From NCBI GenBank assembly GCA_015069695.1, contig JADCRZ010000032.1, forward strand, positions 1 to 64,000: a DNA stretch of 64,000 nt, in the 5' to 3' direction. The position numbers were made by a program, and so were the translations under genes. Numbering within the stretch: the stretch's first letter is position 1; every line of letters begins with the position of its first letter. The notes beneath the pieces are model-generated. The model did no database searches and had not been told where the DNA came from. It saw only the letters and a program-made list of their open reading frames with translations. Shown here in pieces: positions 44,868 to 52,441 of the stretch. Source of the stretch: Williamsia sp. (GTDB taxonomy: Bacteria; Bacteroidota; Bacteroidia; Chitinophagales; Chitinophagaceae).

Positions 44868-45902
44868 ATGCAGATAGTAAAGCTTTGTGTTTTTACGGGT
44901 GCGAAGATGGAAGAAGCTGCCTTGATTAATAAAGTGCCTGCTTCCTTGAGCAGCTATGCTGTAGCGGGTGCGAAGAATAAGGCGGCGACTGGTTCCTTTG
45001 GTGCTGTAGTAGTCACTGAAATGCGAGCTGGGTCATACGTTCTTACGTTCGCACGGTTCATTTTTGTAGCGCCTGCTACCGTTGAGTTGAAAATTGCTGA
45101 ACCTGTCATTGAGTTGGATCTGGCATTAGAAGGTTCAATCCATCTGAAAAGTTTTCAGCAGGTGCTACCCCAGGGACGATTCAATGTGTTTTATGATCCG
45201 GGATGTAATAGGACAATTGAATTTTCTGCGCGGAGAAACTATAGCTTGCTCACTATACATTTAAGGGATAGCCATCTGGCAGCTTTTATACCACATTACA
45301 GAACAGTGTCGGGTTTTGTCCAATCGGTCCGGCGTAGCAAAGAAGCCCGTTTGGGAAAAGTGTCATGCTCCATGGATGTGGGTATGCAGAAATTTGTAAG
45401 GGATATGATTTGTGTGCAAAATCCCCTAAGTTTAGACTCGGGCAGGCTGGAAGCAATGGTGAGATACCTGATACTTTGCTTTATTGAAAGCCTGAATGTA
45501 TCCACCCAGACAGCGCGAAGCACAAATATGCTGTATGACAGTGACCGCATCCTCAAAGCCGCTGAAAGCATGGTGATGGAGCCGCAAAATTTTGAGCGCC
45601 TGCCGGAGATAGCACGTAAATGGCAGATAAATCCGCAACGTCTGAAAGATGAGTTCAGACGATTGATACGCATGCCTGTATATGCTTTCAAAATTAAACT
45701 CAGGATGGAACAGGCGAGACAGCAACTCCTGGAAACTGATAAATCAGTACGGGAAATTTCTTTGTCCCTCGGTTATAATAACACTGCCTATTTTTCACGG
45801 ATGTTCAAAAAGCACATGGGAGATTCTCCCTTGAGTTTCCGTAAAAAGGCAGTTCAACGGTTGAATGTAGCCCTTCGCAGTAAAGCTGGAGTAATGTCGT
45901 AG
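44868..45902 (+). CDS. AraC-family transcriptional regulator
   Basis: 344 residues with C-terminal double helix-turn-helix (KIKLRMEQARQQLLETDKSVREISLSLGYNNTAYFSRMFKKHMGDSPLSFRKK). The N-terminal half is beta-rich without a named domain. A start at 44907 (MEEAALINK) is possible. Its end overlaps the convergent AraC gene by 49 bp. Confidence 0.85.
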   Translation: MQIVKLCVFTGAKMEEAALINKVPASLSSYAVAGAKNKAATGSFGAVVVTEMRAGSYVLTFARFIFVAPATVELKIAEPVIELDLALEGSIHLKSFQQVLPQGRFNVFYDPGCNRTIEFSARRNYSLLTIHLRDSHLAAFIPHYRTVSGFVQSVRRSKEARLGKVSCSMDVGMQKFVRDMICVQNPLSLDSGRLEAMVRYLILCFIESLNVSTQTARSTNMLYDSDRILKAAESMVMEPQNFERLPEIARKWQINPQRLKDEFRRLIRMPVYAFKIKLRMEQARQQLLETDKSVREISLSLGYNNTAYFSRMFKKHMGDSPLSFRKKAVQRLNVALRSKAGVMS

Positions 45903-46648
45903 TAATTTCTGAAAGCTGTAATAAAATTGTCGTAATTATTAAATCCTGCAAGCCTGCTGATTTCTTTCAGCGACTGGTCTGACAGTGTTACCATTTGCAA
46001 TGTTTCTTCCATTTTTTTTCTATAGATCATTTCTTTCAGTGAGAGCCCATAAAGTTGCCTGCAGGCTTTCTGGAACCGGTACCGTTTCAATCCGGTTTTT
46101 TCTTCCAACCTGGTATCGAGGAATAAAGGGCCCCGGCGGTTTTTGAGCGTTTCGACTGCTCCATGGACAAGGACAGCATCATGCCATAAAAGTTGTTGGC
46201 CGGGTTGGTTTGGGGATTTTGATTCCAATGATTCATAAAGCAGAAGATTTATAACTGCTTCCATCCAATCATCTAAAAGCGCTGAGCTTTTTCTGGAATA
46301 GAGTAGCCGCAGAAGAATCCGGATCGCCGCCAGGTTAATTTTTCCATTGGCAGGTTTAACAGGAAGCCTTAACTTTTTCACACTCTTCGTCACGACTGAA
46401 ATGGTTAGAAAGGTCCAGGTCCGTTCATTGAGCGCTTGTATGTTTCTTGACTTCCCGTTCGCTTTGCTAATTTGAAAATACCCTTCCTGTATTTCTTTTC
46501 CATTTATGGTAAAGTGATTCTCAAGCGCGTAATCTATCAAAATATTATCCGGATAAGCAATAGTTTGCTGGAAGGTACAATATTCCGGACCTGCCTGGTG
46601 ATAGTTAAGCGTGCCATATTTGCCGTTATAAGTAAAAACTGGTTTCAA
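45854..46648 (-). CDS. AraC-family transcriptional regulator
   Basis: 264 residues. The helix-turn-helix end is FQKACRQLYGLSLKEMIYRKKMEETLQMVTLSDQSLKEISRLAGFNNYDNFITAFRNYYDITPALLRR. The N-terminal part has a cupin-like pattern (NYHQAGPEYCTFQQTIAYPDN, NGKEIQEGYFQISKANG). Overlaps the preceding AraC gene tail by 49 bp on the other strand. Confidence 0.85.
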   Translation of the reverse strand: MKPVFTYNGKYGTLNYHQAGPEYCTFQQTIAYPDNILIDYALENHFTINGKEIQEGYFQISKANGKSRNIQALNERTWTFLTISVVTKSVKKLRLPVKPANGKINLAAIRILLRLLYSRKSSALLDDWMEAVINLLLYESLESKSPNQPGQQLLWHDAVLVHGAVETLKNRRGPLFLDTRLEEKTGLKRYRFQKACRQLYGLSLKEMIYRKKMEETLQMVTLSDQSLKEISRLAGFNNYDNFITAFRNYYDITPALLRRATFNR

Positions 46649-46788
46649 TTCTTTTTAGTTAAATATACAGGCGAACCTTTAAAACACGTTTTTCTCTCAG
46701 ATCAAAGTTTATGCTTCAAAAAGTACAAATTATTTTATTGTCAAAATACGAAATTTAAGATCATAGATCTGATGAAACCACCAGGTTC

Positions 46789-47415
46789 TTGCTTTGTGAT
46801 CTTATGGCTATGAAGAATTCAGGATCATTATTGTTTGAACCGATAGACCCGTTCCGGAAGCAGCATGTCTTGCGGACTGAATTGTTCTATTCCGAAGGAT
46901 ATACACTTTCTATCAGGCCGTTATGGCTAACAGGCGATCTGAAAATATTATACAGGTGGGCAAATGATCTTCAGGGCCGTCACAATGGAACAGGGGAACC
47001 AGGCAGCAGTGGTAGGATCAAGTATTATAAGGATCTGCTGGAATCCGATACTGCCCAGTGCTTTATGATAGAAAAGTATGATAAGCCAGTTTGCCAGTTC
47101 GATCTTTTGCCGGCGCAGGAGGATGACTTCCAGTGGTACTGGAATACGAGGTCCGGAGACTATTTGCTTCATTACCTTCTTCCTGGTGAAAGGCAGGACG
47201 AATCTGTGTTCAAAAACAGTTTAAACCTACTGCTCCAGTACTATTTTTCTTTTAATGGTACAGAACAGGTATTTCTTCCTGTGCCAGCGGGTGAAAGCAG
47301 GACAAATCTGGCAGCGATGCTCGCCGGATTCAAGTTGCTGGCGGATTATGATGTAAATAAGCTTACCATGAACCTCTATGAAGCGAGAAGAGAAGAGTTT
47401 GTAATAAATGAATAG
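46789..47415 (+). CDS. GNAT-like acyltransferase, tentative
   Basis: 208 residues. LSIRPLWLTGDLKILYRWAND near the start and IEKYDKPVCQFDLLPAQ resemble GNAT/IucB-type N-acyltransferases (the 'KPxC' strand before the acceptor core), but the acetyl-CoA loop is not clear. Possible starts at 46789, 46804 and 46810. It ends 12 bp before rteC with AGGAGG at the junction, so the two are coupled. Confidence 0.5.
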   Translation: MLCDLMAMKNSGSLLFEPIDPFRKQHVLRTELFYSEGYTLSIRPLWLTGDLKILYRWANDLQGRHNGTGEPGSSGRIKYYKDLLESDTAQCFMIEKYDKPVCQFDLLPAQEDDFQWYWNTRSGDYLLHYLLPGERQDESVFKNSLNLLLQYYFSFNGTEQVFLPVPAGESRTNLAAMLAGFKLLADYDVNKLTMNLYEARREEFVINE

Positions 47416-47427
47416 GAGGATCAAGTC

Positions 47428-48300
47428 ATGGAAAACCGTACCCCAAGTAAGGATGCACCCCTACCGGATGCTTTCCGGTCTCTTTATGAGAACATGATGG
47501 CAGGTATCGAGATGTTGCAGGTGGAGAACCAGGCTCCTGTTTTAACAACTGTTAAAAAGTGCATTGAGCATGTCAGAACTTCAATTACAACTTTGAAAGA
47601 GCAGGTTTCTGCAACGACTTTTACCCATAAAGAAGAGATAACTTTTTTTAAGCAGGTAAAACCGCTTTTTCATCGTCACCTCATTTTTTGGATCGGTGTT
47701 TTTAATATCGAGCTGTTGCGCCCGGTTGGAGGAAGAAAAGCGTTGGAAAAATACCTTAGGAAGCAATTGGAAAAGCTGCATCAGTTCTTTACAAGTAATT
47801 CCGGATTCTATATATATGTCCGGAGTGGTGAGACATTGATGGATGACATCTATTTTGTGAGGGATAAGCTGGATGATTACGCGTCCAATCCCCACTGTAT
47901 TGACAGTGACCGCTCCTTTACTACCAGTCATGATTATCTGGTGGCCAGAATATTAGCCAGTGAGATGCTGCAGGATTACCTGAACCGGGAAATTTCATTC
48001 CTTGATAAGAATCCCACTGCTTCACTTGCGCCTTCTGCTGCATTCCCATTACAATGGACGGCTTCAAAGGCTGGTTTGGTGGAACTCATATATGCCTTAC
48101 AATCAGGGGGAGTATATAACAACGGAAATGCGGAGATAAAGGAAATCGCAGATTATTTTGGAAAATTGTTCCAGGTTGATCTGGGGAATTATTATCATAC
48201 TTTCAATGAAATCAGGCTTCGCAAGAAAAGTAGAACACAACTGCTTGATCAGCTAAAAGAAAAGGTGGTTAAAAAAATGGATGAGATGGATGAACGGTAA
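47428..48300 (+). CDS. rteC: RteC-family protein
   Basis: 290 residues. A long helical N-terminal half is followed by the RteC signature WTASKAGLVELIYALQSGGVYNNGNAEIKEIADYFGKLFQVDLGNYYHTFNEIRLRK. RteC activates excision of CTnDOT-type conjugative transposons in Bacteroides. An unusually good ribosome site (AGGAGG, 47414-47419) lies 8 bases before ATG and overlaps the previous stop. The other excision or transfer genes are absent, so this may be a remnant or a repurposed regulator. Confidence 0.88.
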   Translation: MENRTPSKDAPLPDAFRSLYENMMAGIEMLQVENQAPVLTTVKKCIEHVRTSITTLKEQVSATTFTHKEEITFFKQVKPLFHRHLIFWIGVFNIELLRPVGGRKALEKYLRKQLEKLHQFFTSNSGFYIYVRSGETLMDDIYFVRDKLDDYASNPHCIDSDRSFTTSHDYLVARILASEMLQDYLNREISFLDKNPTASLAPSAAFPLQWTASKAGLVELIYALQSGGVYNNGNAEIKEIADYFGKLFQVDLGNYYHTFNEIRLRKKSRTQLLDQLKEKVVKKMDEMDER

Positions 48301-48408
48301 ATAACTGTATGTTGCTTCTGAAGAAAAGAAGATTTTTCTTTTGCTGGGCTTTTCTTTTTAGCGTATGAAAAAGAAAAGCGGTTGATGATGCCGGAATAAA
48401 GGGGCGGA

Positions 48409-48449
48409 AAGGGTATACCCACAATTTTCCGGTTGCACGGTATACCCTT
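48409..48449. terminator. Bidirectional terminator
   Basis: Perfect 11-base stem AAGGGTATACC / GGTATACCCTT, 19-base loop, between convergent rteC and the DUF932 gene. Confidence 0.75.
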
Positions 48450-48463
48450 AAACGTAACGGCTG

Positions 48464-49516
48464 CTAATTCAAGATCAACAAATCCCTGCCGGTTTTTTCA
48501 AATTCCGCACACAGATTGAAAGCCGTTTGGGAACGGAGCTGACCGGTGCCACCAAAGAACAAGGATTTTACTTTCGCTTCATCATCCTTGTAATTTCTGA
48601 CGTTCTGAAAGTATCCGGTCACTGCGTTATACGCACCAAACACTGTTCCTCTGGTTGTGTCCGTCTGCTGGCTTGGGCTGCTCATGGCATACTCATAAGC
48701 GGTTTCTGTCATATTCTTGAAATAAGTGGACAGATCATCGTCTTTACCTGCCTGCAGGTACTGCAGTACTTCTTTGTTAGGAACCAGGGCCAGCTGGATC
48801 AGTTTTTTTACTTCCGGGTCGGTAATGCGAACCTTTGACCACCTGTTAAAGATATCCTGCAGCTCTTCGGAAAGTTTACTTGAAATCCCCATCACTTTGT
48901 GTGCCTGCTCCAGCCTTTCTTTGGCGTTAGACGTATGACGAATCTTTACTGCATTGGAATGGCTCCGCATAGCGGCGTTAAGTGTATTTTGGCAAACGAT
49001 CCGGACTGGGGTAAAAGCAGCTGTTATGCTCCCAAAGCCATCATGTGAGGTGGTGAGAAACAAATATTTTTCTATCAGATCATCACTGCCTACTCTTATA
49101 TATCCCGGTAACTTGGCGGTGATAAAAATTCGTTCTCCCTGGCCAAGGGCGCCCGCAGTCTCGTACTGGATACCATCTCCTTCAACAATGGCATCAAAGA
49201 AATTAAAAGCGTCCCTGTTTTGGACAACTTCATAATCTTTACCAACTACACCTAATATCTGCTTTGTATCAGTGCGGAAAGTAGCATAATAATCCGGTAC
49301 TTTGATTTTGGTCTCCTGGTCATTGGATCCCAAACCAGTATCATGGGTATACAGCGGGAGCTTTACGACTGTATAATCCAGCCCTGCAAATTGGATTGCT
49401 TCCCTGCTATTAGGGTAATCTTTTACTATTTGTCCCAGGCTGTGCCAGGGTTTCTCTTTCACGCTAAAGAAGCTATAACGGTTTGTCTGCTCGTTGTAAT
49501 TGATATTGTGTGCCAT
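48464..49516 (-). CDS. DUF932 (phage/plasmid-like TIGR03299) protein
   Basis: 350 residues. KPWHSLGQIVKDYPNSREAIQFAGLDYTVVKLPL, YATFRTDTKQILGVVGKDYEVVQNRDAFNFFDAIV and FTPVRIVCQNTLNAAMRS are the hallmarks of DUF932. Such proteins are typical of conjugative elements and plasmids, with unknown function. It lies 68 bp downstream of ssb, same direction. Confidence 0.9.
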   Translation of the reverse strand: MAHNINYNEQTNRYSFFSVKEKPWHSLGQIVKDYPNSREAIQFAGLDYTVVKLPLYTHDTGLGSNDQETKIKVPDYYATFRTDTKQILGVVGKDYEVVQNRDAFNFFDAIVEGDGIQYETAGALGQGERIFITAKLPGYIRVGSDDLIEKYLFLTTSHDGFGSITAAFTPVRIVCQNTLNAAMRSHSNAVKIRHTSNAKERLEQAHKVMGISSKLSEELQDIFNRWSKVRITDPEVKKLIQLALVPNKEVLQYLQAGKDDDLSTYFKNMTETAYEYAMSSPSQQTDTTRGTVFGAYNAVTGYFQNVRNYKDDEAKVKSLFFGGTGQLRSQTAFNLCAEFEKTGRDLLILN

Positions 49517-49584
49517 AGGTAATGATTTTGAAAGGTGAATAATTAAATTAAGATTAGATAACTCGTCTAGTTAAGCGTTACTTG

Positions 49585-49971
49585 TTAAGAAGGGAGGTGT
49601 TCTTCGCAACCCTTTCCGTTTACAGGATATTTTTCTAATGATGTGGATTTGTGGGTGAGTTCAGGATTTCCGGGAAACTTGATTTGGTTCACATGAAATT
49701 TCAGGGTGGCCATCGCCTCTCCCTGGTGATTGAGGTAAAGATTGATGCTGATCGAGCCCTCAAGCTCCACCAAAGTGCTTTTGGTCAGCGAGTTTGCCAG
49801 ATTGCTGTTGAGCCAATAAGAACAGCTTACGTAAGTTGTATTCTTTTTGAGCTCGCCGTTCCTGGCTTTGAAACTGCTGCTCAGGGCAATACTGAAGTTG
49901 GTAACCGCTCTGCCGTCTTTGAGCTGGTTGATTTTTGCATCTGCTGTCAGCCGTCCGATGAGAATTTGCAT
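49585..49971 (-). CDS. ssb: Single-stranded DNA-binding protein
   Basis: 128 residues with one OB fold (MQILIGRLTADAKINQLKDGRAVTNFSIALSSSFK ... TYVSCSYWLNSNLANSLTKSTLVELEGSISINLY). The tail (HKSTSLEKYPVNGKGCEEHLPS) lacks the acidic DDDIPF end of housekeeping SSB, as is common for the short SSBs of mobile elements. The gene points toward the DUF932 gene. Confidence 0.87.
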   Translation of the reverse strand: MQILIGRLTADAKINQLKDGRAVTNFSIALSSSFKARNGELKKNTTYVSCSYWLNSNLANSLTKSTLVELEGSISINLYLNHQGEAMATLKFHVNQIKFPGNPELTHKSTSLEKYPVNGKGCEEHLPS

Positions 49972-50176
49972 AACTGTAAATTTTAAAGGTGAGTGAAATG
50001 ATGGTTTTTTAACTCAGCCCATGGCCTCGTTCATAACCATCGTAGCAACCCGGCCTTGAAACAGGGGGAGTAAACAGCAAGGTTTTTTCACAAAAGAATA
50101 CTACCTCCATGTACTACTCCGAAGGAGGCAAAAATTGTTCAGGAGTGTGGAGATTGTTTTTGAAAAACCATGCCGA

Positions 50177-50206
50177 GCAAAGGACTGACAGCGATCAGTC
50201 CTTTGC
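50177..50206. terminator. Perfect 12-base hairpin, orphan terminator
   Basis: GCAAAGGACTGA pairs with TCAGTCCTTTGC around a 6-base loop. It stands about 200 bp upstream of ssb, not downstream of any intact gene, so it may be the terminator of a lost gene. Confidence 0.55.
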
Positions 50207-50375
50207 GAAAGACCTTGCTTTTAAGAGCCCTGTTCAAGATATTCGCGAAGTATACATGGGATGGACGACGTGTTCATAATAATTGCGAAAAATATTCTTT
50301 CTTAACTGGAAGATACTTAGGTGGATGAACAACAGAATTTTGCAGGTATAGAGGCAATATAAGGCAAGTGGCTGC

Positions 50376-50579
50376 ATGCGAAGCTATTATATGTGTACCG
50401 CGCCCGTTGAATTCAATAGGAATGAACTGCTTGATTTAGTAGGTAGGATGATGAAGCACAAAGCCTGGGGACTGTTTATAATTATCAAAAGGGATTGTAA
50501 GGAGATCGTGGTGCTGTCAAAAGAGCTAAACGGTCTGCTTCCGGATAACAAGTTGGTAGCATGTGTCATTTGTGTATAG
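50376..50579 (+). CDS. Small hypothetical protein (67 aa)
   Basis: NRNELLDLVGRMMKHKAWGLFIIIKRDCKEIVVLSKELNGLLPDNKLV: a helix-strand-helix pattern that may be real, but no family and no clear ribosome site. The minus-strand ORF over it is no better. Confidence 0.35.
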   Translation: MRSYYMCTAPVEFNRNELLDLVGRMMKHKAWGLFIIIKRDCKEIVVLSKELNGLLPDNKLVACVICV

Positions 50580-50899
50580 AATGTTTGTAATGTTAAAGCT
50601 GAACCATCCGGTTTAAAATCGCAACCGATATGTCTTGTGTGATAGATGGAGATGTGCAGACCAAAACTATGGAGTGAGAGAAATTCAAAGATATTAGAGA
50701 TCGAGTGATTTAGTTGGATTCCTGACGAACCATGTTAAGTGAATTTACGCCACTGCACTGTCTGGATTTTGATACGTATCACCAAGACATCAAGTTCATA
50801 CTGTCAATGTCTGGTCCGTATACGTTTATTCAAAGTGAAACCCGGCTGAGCGTGCCGCATCAACCGGATTTCTGGTCATCAAGAAGGTGTGTTGCTGCC

Positions 50900-52402
50900 T
50901 CAGAACCCTTTGCCGGTCCTGTATTGCGCAGGCTGCCCGGGTTTGGGAGTCGATTTTTTGATGAAATTACGGATGTCGTCGGTTGAGGTGGCCAGGTCTT
51001 CTGTGCGCAGGTACATCATATGGCCGCTGCGGTAGCCGTGCCATTCCATGCGGTCTTTCAGCTTTCCACTTGGGTCCATCTGCCACATGTTGTACTTGGC
51101 GTTAAAATAATCGCAGGCGCCGTCGTAGTATCCAGATTGTACCATCAGATGCAGGTACGGATTCATGGCCATGGCCTGGCGCAGGTCTTCTGCCGTGCTA
51201 TCGGTGTTTCTGTTCTGGCGGTCCCAGGGCTGGGTATGGCCGGCGATGTAATAATCTAGATCTGTTTTGTAATTCAGCTCTTCCCGTAAATAAAGATTGA
51301 TGGCCGGCGTGAAGGAATGCTGCCAGGAGGTGTTCTCGGCGGCGTAGTCCGGCCGTTCCCCTGCTTCCTGGCGGTCGATACCCAGGTACCGGGAGTCGAG
51401 GCGGCCGATATTATAACCTTTATCGCGCAGCAGTTCTTTCCAGAAGAAAGGCATAGGTATGTTGAGGTTGTGTTCCAGTATCACTTTTTCAGAGATGCCT
51501 GCGTAGCGCGCCATGCGGGCGGCAAGCTGCTGCCGTTTCTGCGGTTCGATAAACCCGCCCTGGGTAAGACCGGGGATCAGCTCATTGATGGTAAAGCTTT
51601 CTACTTCCGGCAGCACCGCCGTCAGGTCTTTCTGCTGCAGGTCGGCCGGCATTTTTTTATGGTACCAGGCAGTGGCTGCCATGTAAGGCAGCATGTTGGC
51701 CGCCAGCACCGGACCTGTGCGCACGATGCCAAGGTTGGTAGGCGATACCAGCACCACCCCGTTCAGGTACATCCAATGCACCTCCTGCAGCTCCAGGGCC
51801 AGCCCTGACACGCGTGTGGTACCATAACTTTCCCCAATCAGGTATTTGGCCGAGGTCCACCGGTTTTTGCGGCTTACGAAGGTGCTGATCCACGAGGCTA
51901 GGTATTTGATGTCGGCATTTACACCGAAAAAATTTGTTTTTGAAACAGTATCGCTTGCCGCCCGCGAAAAGCCGGTGTTCACCGGTTCGATGTATACGAT
52001 GTCGGCCACATCCAGGATAGAATACGGATTTTCGCGAATGCCATAGGGCTGCACCGGATAGCCTTCGTCATCGATGTTTACGCGGCGCGGGCCAGTATAG
52101 CCCAGGTGCATCCAGCAGGAAGCCGCACCCGGACCGCCGTTGAACGAAAACACGAGCGGGCGGTTGGCCCGGTCGGTCACACCCGTCTTTTCGTAGTAAA
52201 TGTAAAATAGCCCGGCGATCGGGTGGCCTTTTTCATCCCACACGGGTTGTTTGCCGGCCGTGGCAGTATAGGTGATGCGCTGCCCTTTGATGGTAACCTG
52301 GTGCGTAGTGGTTACGGACGAATCCATTCTGCTGGTGCGGTTTTGCGCTGTAGCAAAAGACACGCAGGCAAGTAAGAAAAACAGAAAGAAGCGGTGTTTC
52401 AT
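50900..52402 (-). CDS. S10-family serine carboxypeptidase, secreted
   Basis: Start at 52402 (MKHRFFLFFLLACVSFATAQ) gives a good signal peptide; the open frame extends to 52438. The S10 motifs are VFSFNGGPGAASCWMHLGYTGP (oxyanion hole) and IGESYGTTRVSG (nucleophile Ser192). The Asp is in GYYDGACDYF and the His in RSGHMMYL. It would remove single residues from the C-terminus of peptides in the periplasm or outside. It is the last gene of the operon, 3 to 39 bp behind the S9 gene. Confidence 0.9.
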   Translation of the reverse strand: MKHRFFLFFLLACVSFATAQNRTSRMDSSVTTTHQVTIKGQRITYTATAGKQPVWDEKGHPIAGLFYIYYEKTGVTDRANRPLVFSFNGGPGAASCWMHLGYTGPRRVNIDDEGYPVQPYGIRENPYSILDVADIVYIEPVNTGFSRAASDTVSKTNFFGVNADIKYLASWISTFVSRKNRWTSAKYLIGESYGTTRVSGLALELQEVHWMYLNGVVLVSPTNLGIVRTGPVLAANMLPYMAATAWYHKKMPADLQQKDLTAVLPEVESFTINELIPGLTQGGFIEPQKRQQLAARMARYAGISEKVILEHNLNIPMPFFWKELLRDKGYNIGRLDSRYLGIDRQEAGERPDYAAENTSWQHSFTPAINLYLREELNYKTDLDYYIAGHTQPWDRQNRNTDSTAEDLRQAMAMNPYLHLMVQSGYYDGACDYFNAKYNMWQMDPSGKLKDRMEWHGYRSGHMMYLRTEDLATSTDDIRNFIKKSTPKPGQPAQYRTGKGF

Positions 52403-52441
52403 GTAGTGCTTTGTATGATGGTTGGAAAATGATTGCATCGA

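Larger units (their letters stand above)
49972..50899. other. Gene-poor boundary region, 928 bp
   Basis: Between ssb and the peptide-utilization operon. Holds a 12-base hairpin (50177-50206) and one possible small ORF (50376-50579). It marks the step from the mobile-element-like genes to the GC-richer operon. Confidence 0.5.

Noticed and set aside
50732-50986. 84-codon plus-strand ORF running into the S10 gene
   Set aside because: Its second half is antisense to the S10 peptidase; the first half could be a truncated gene start but shows no family.
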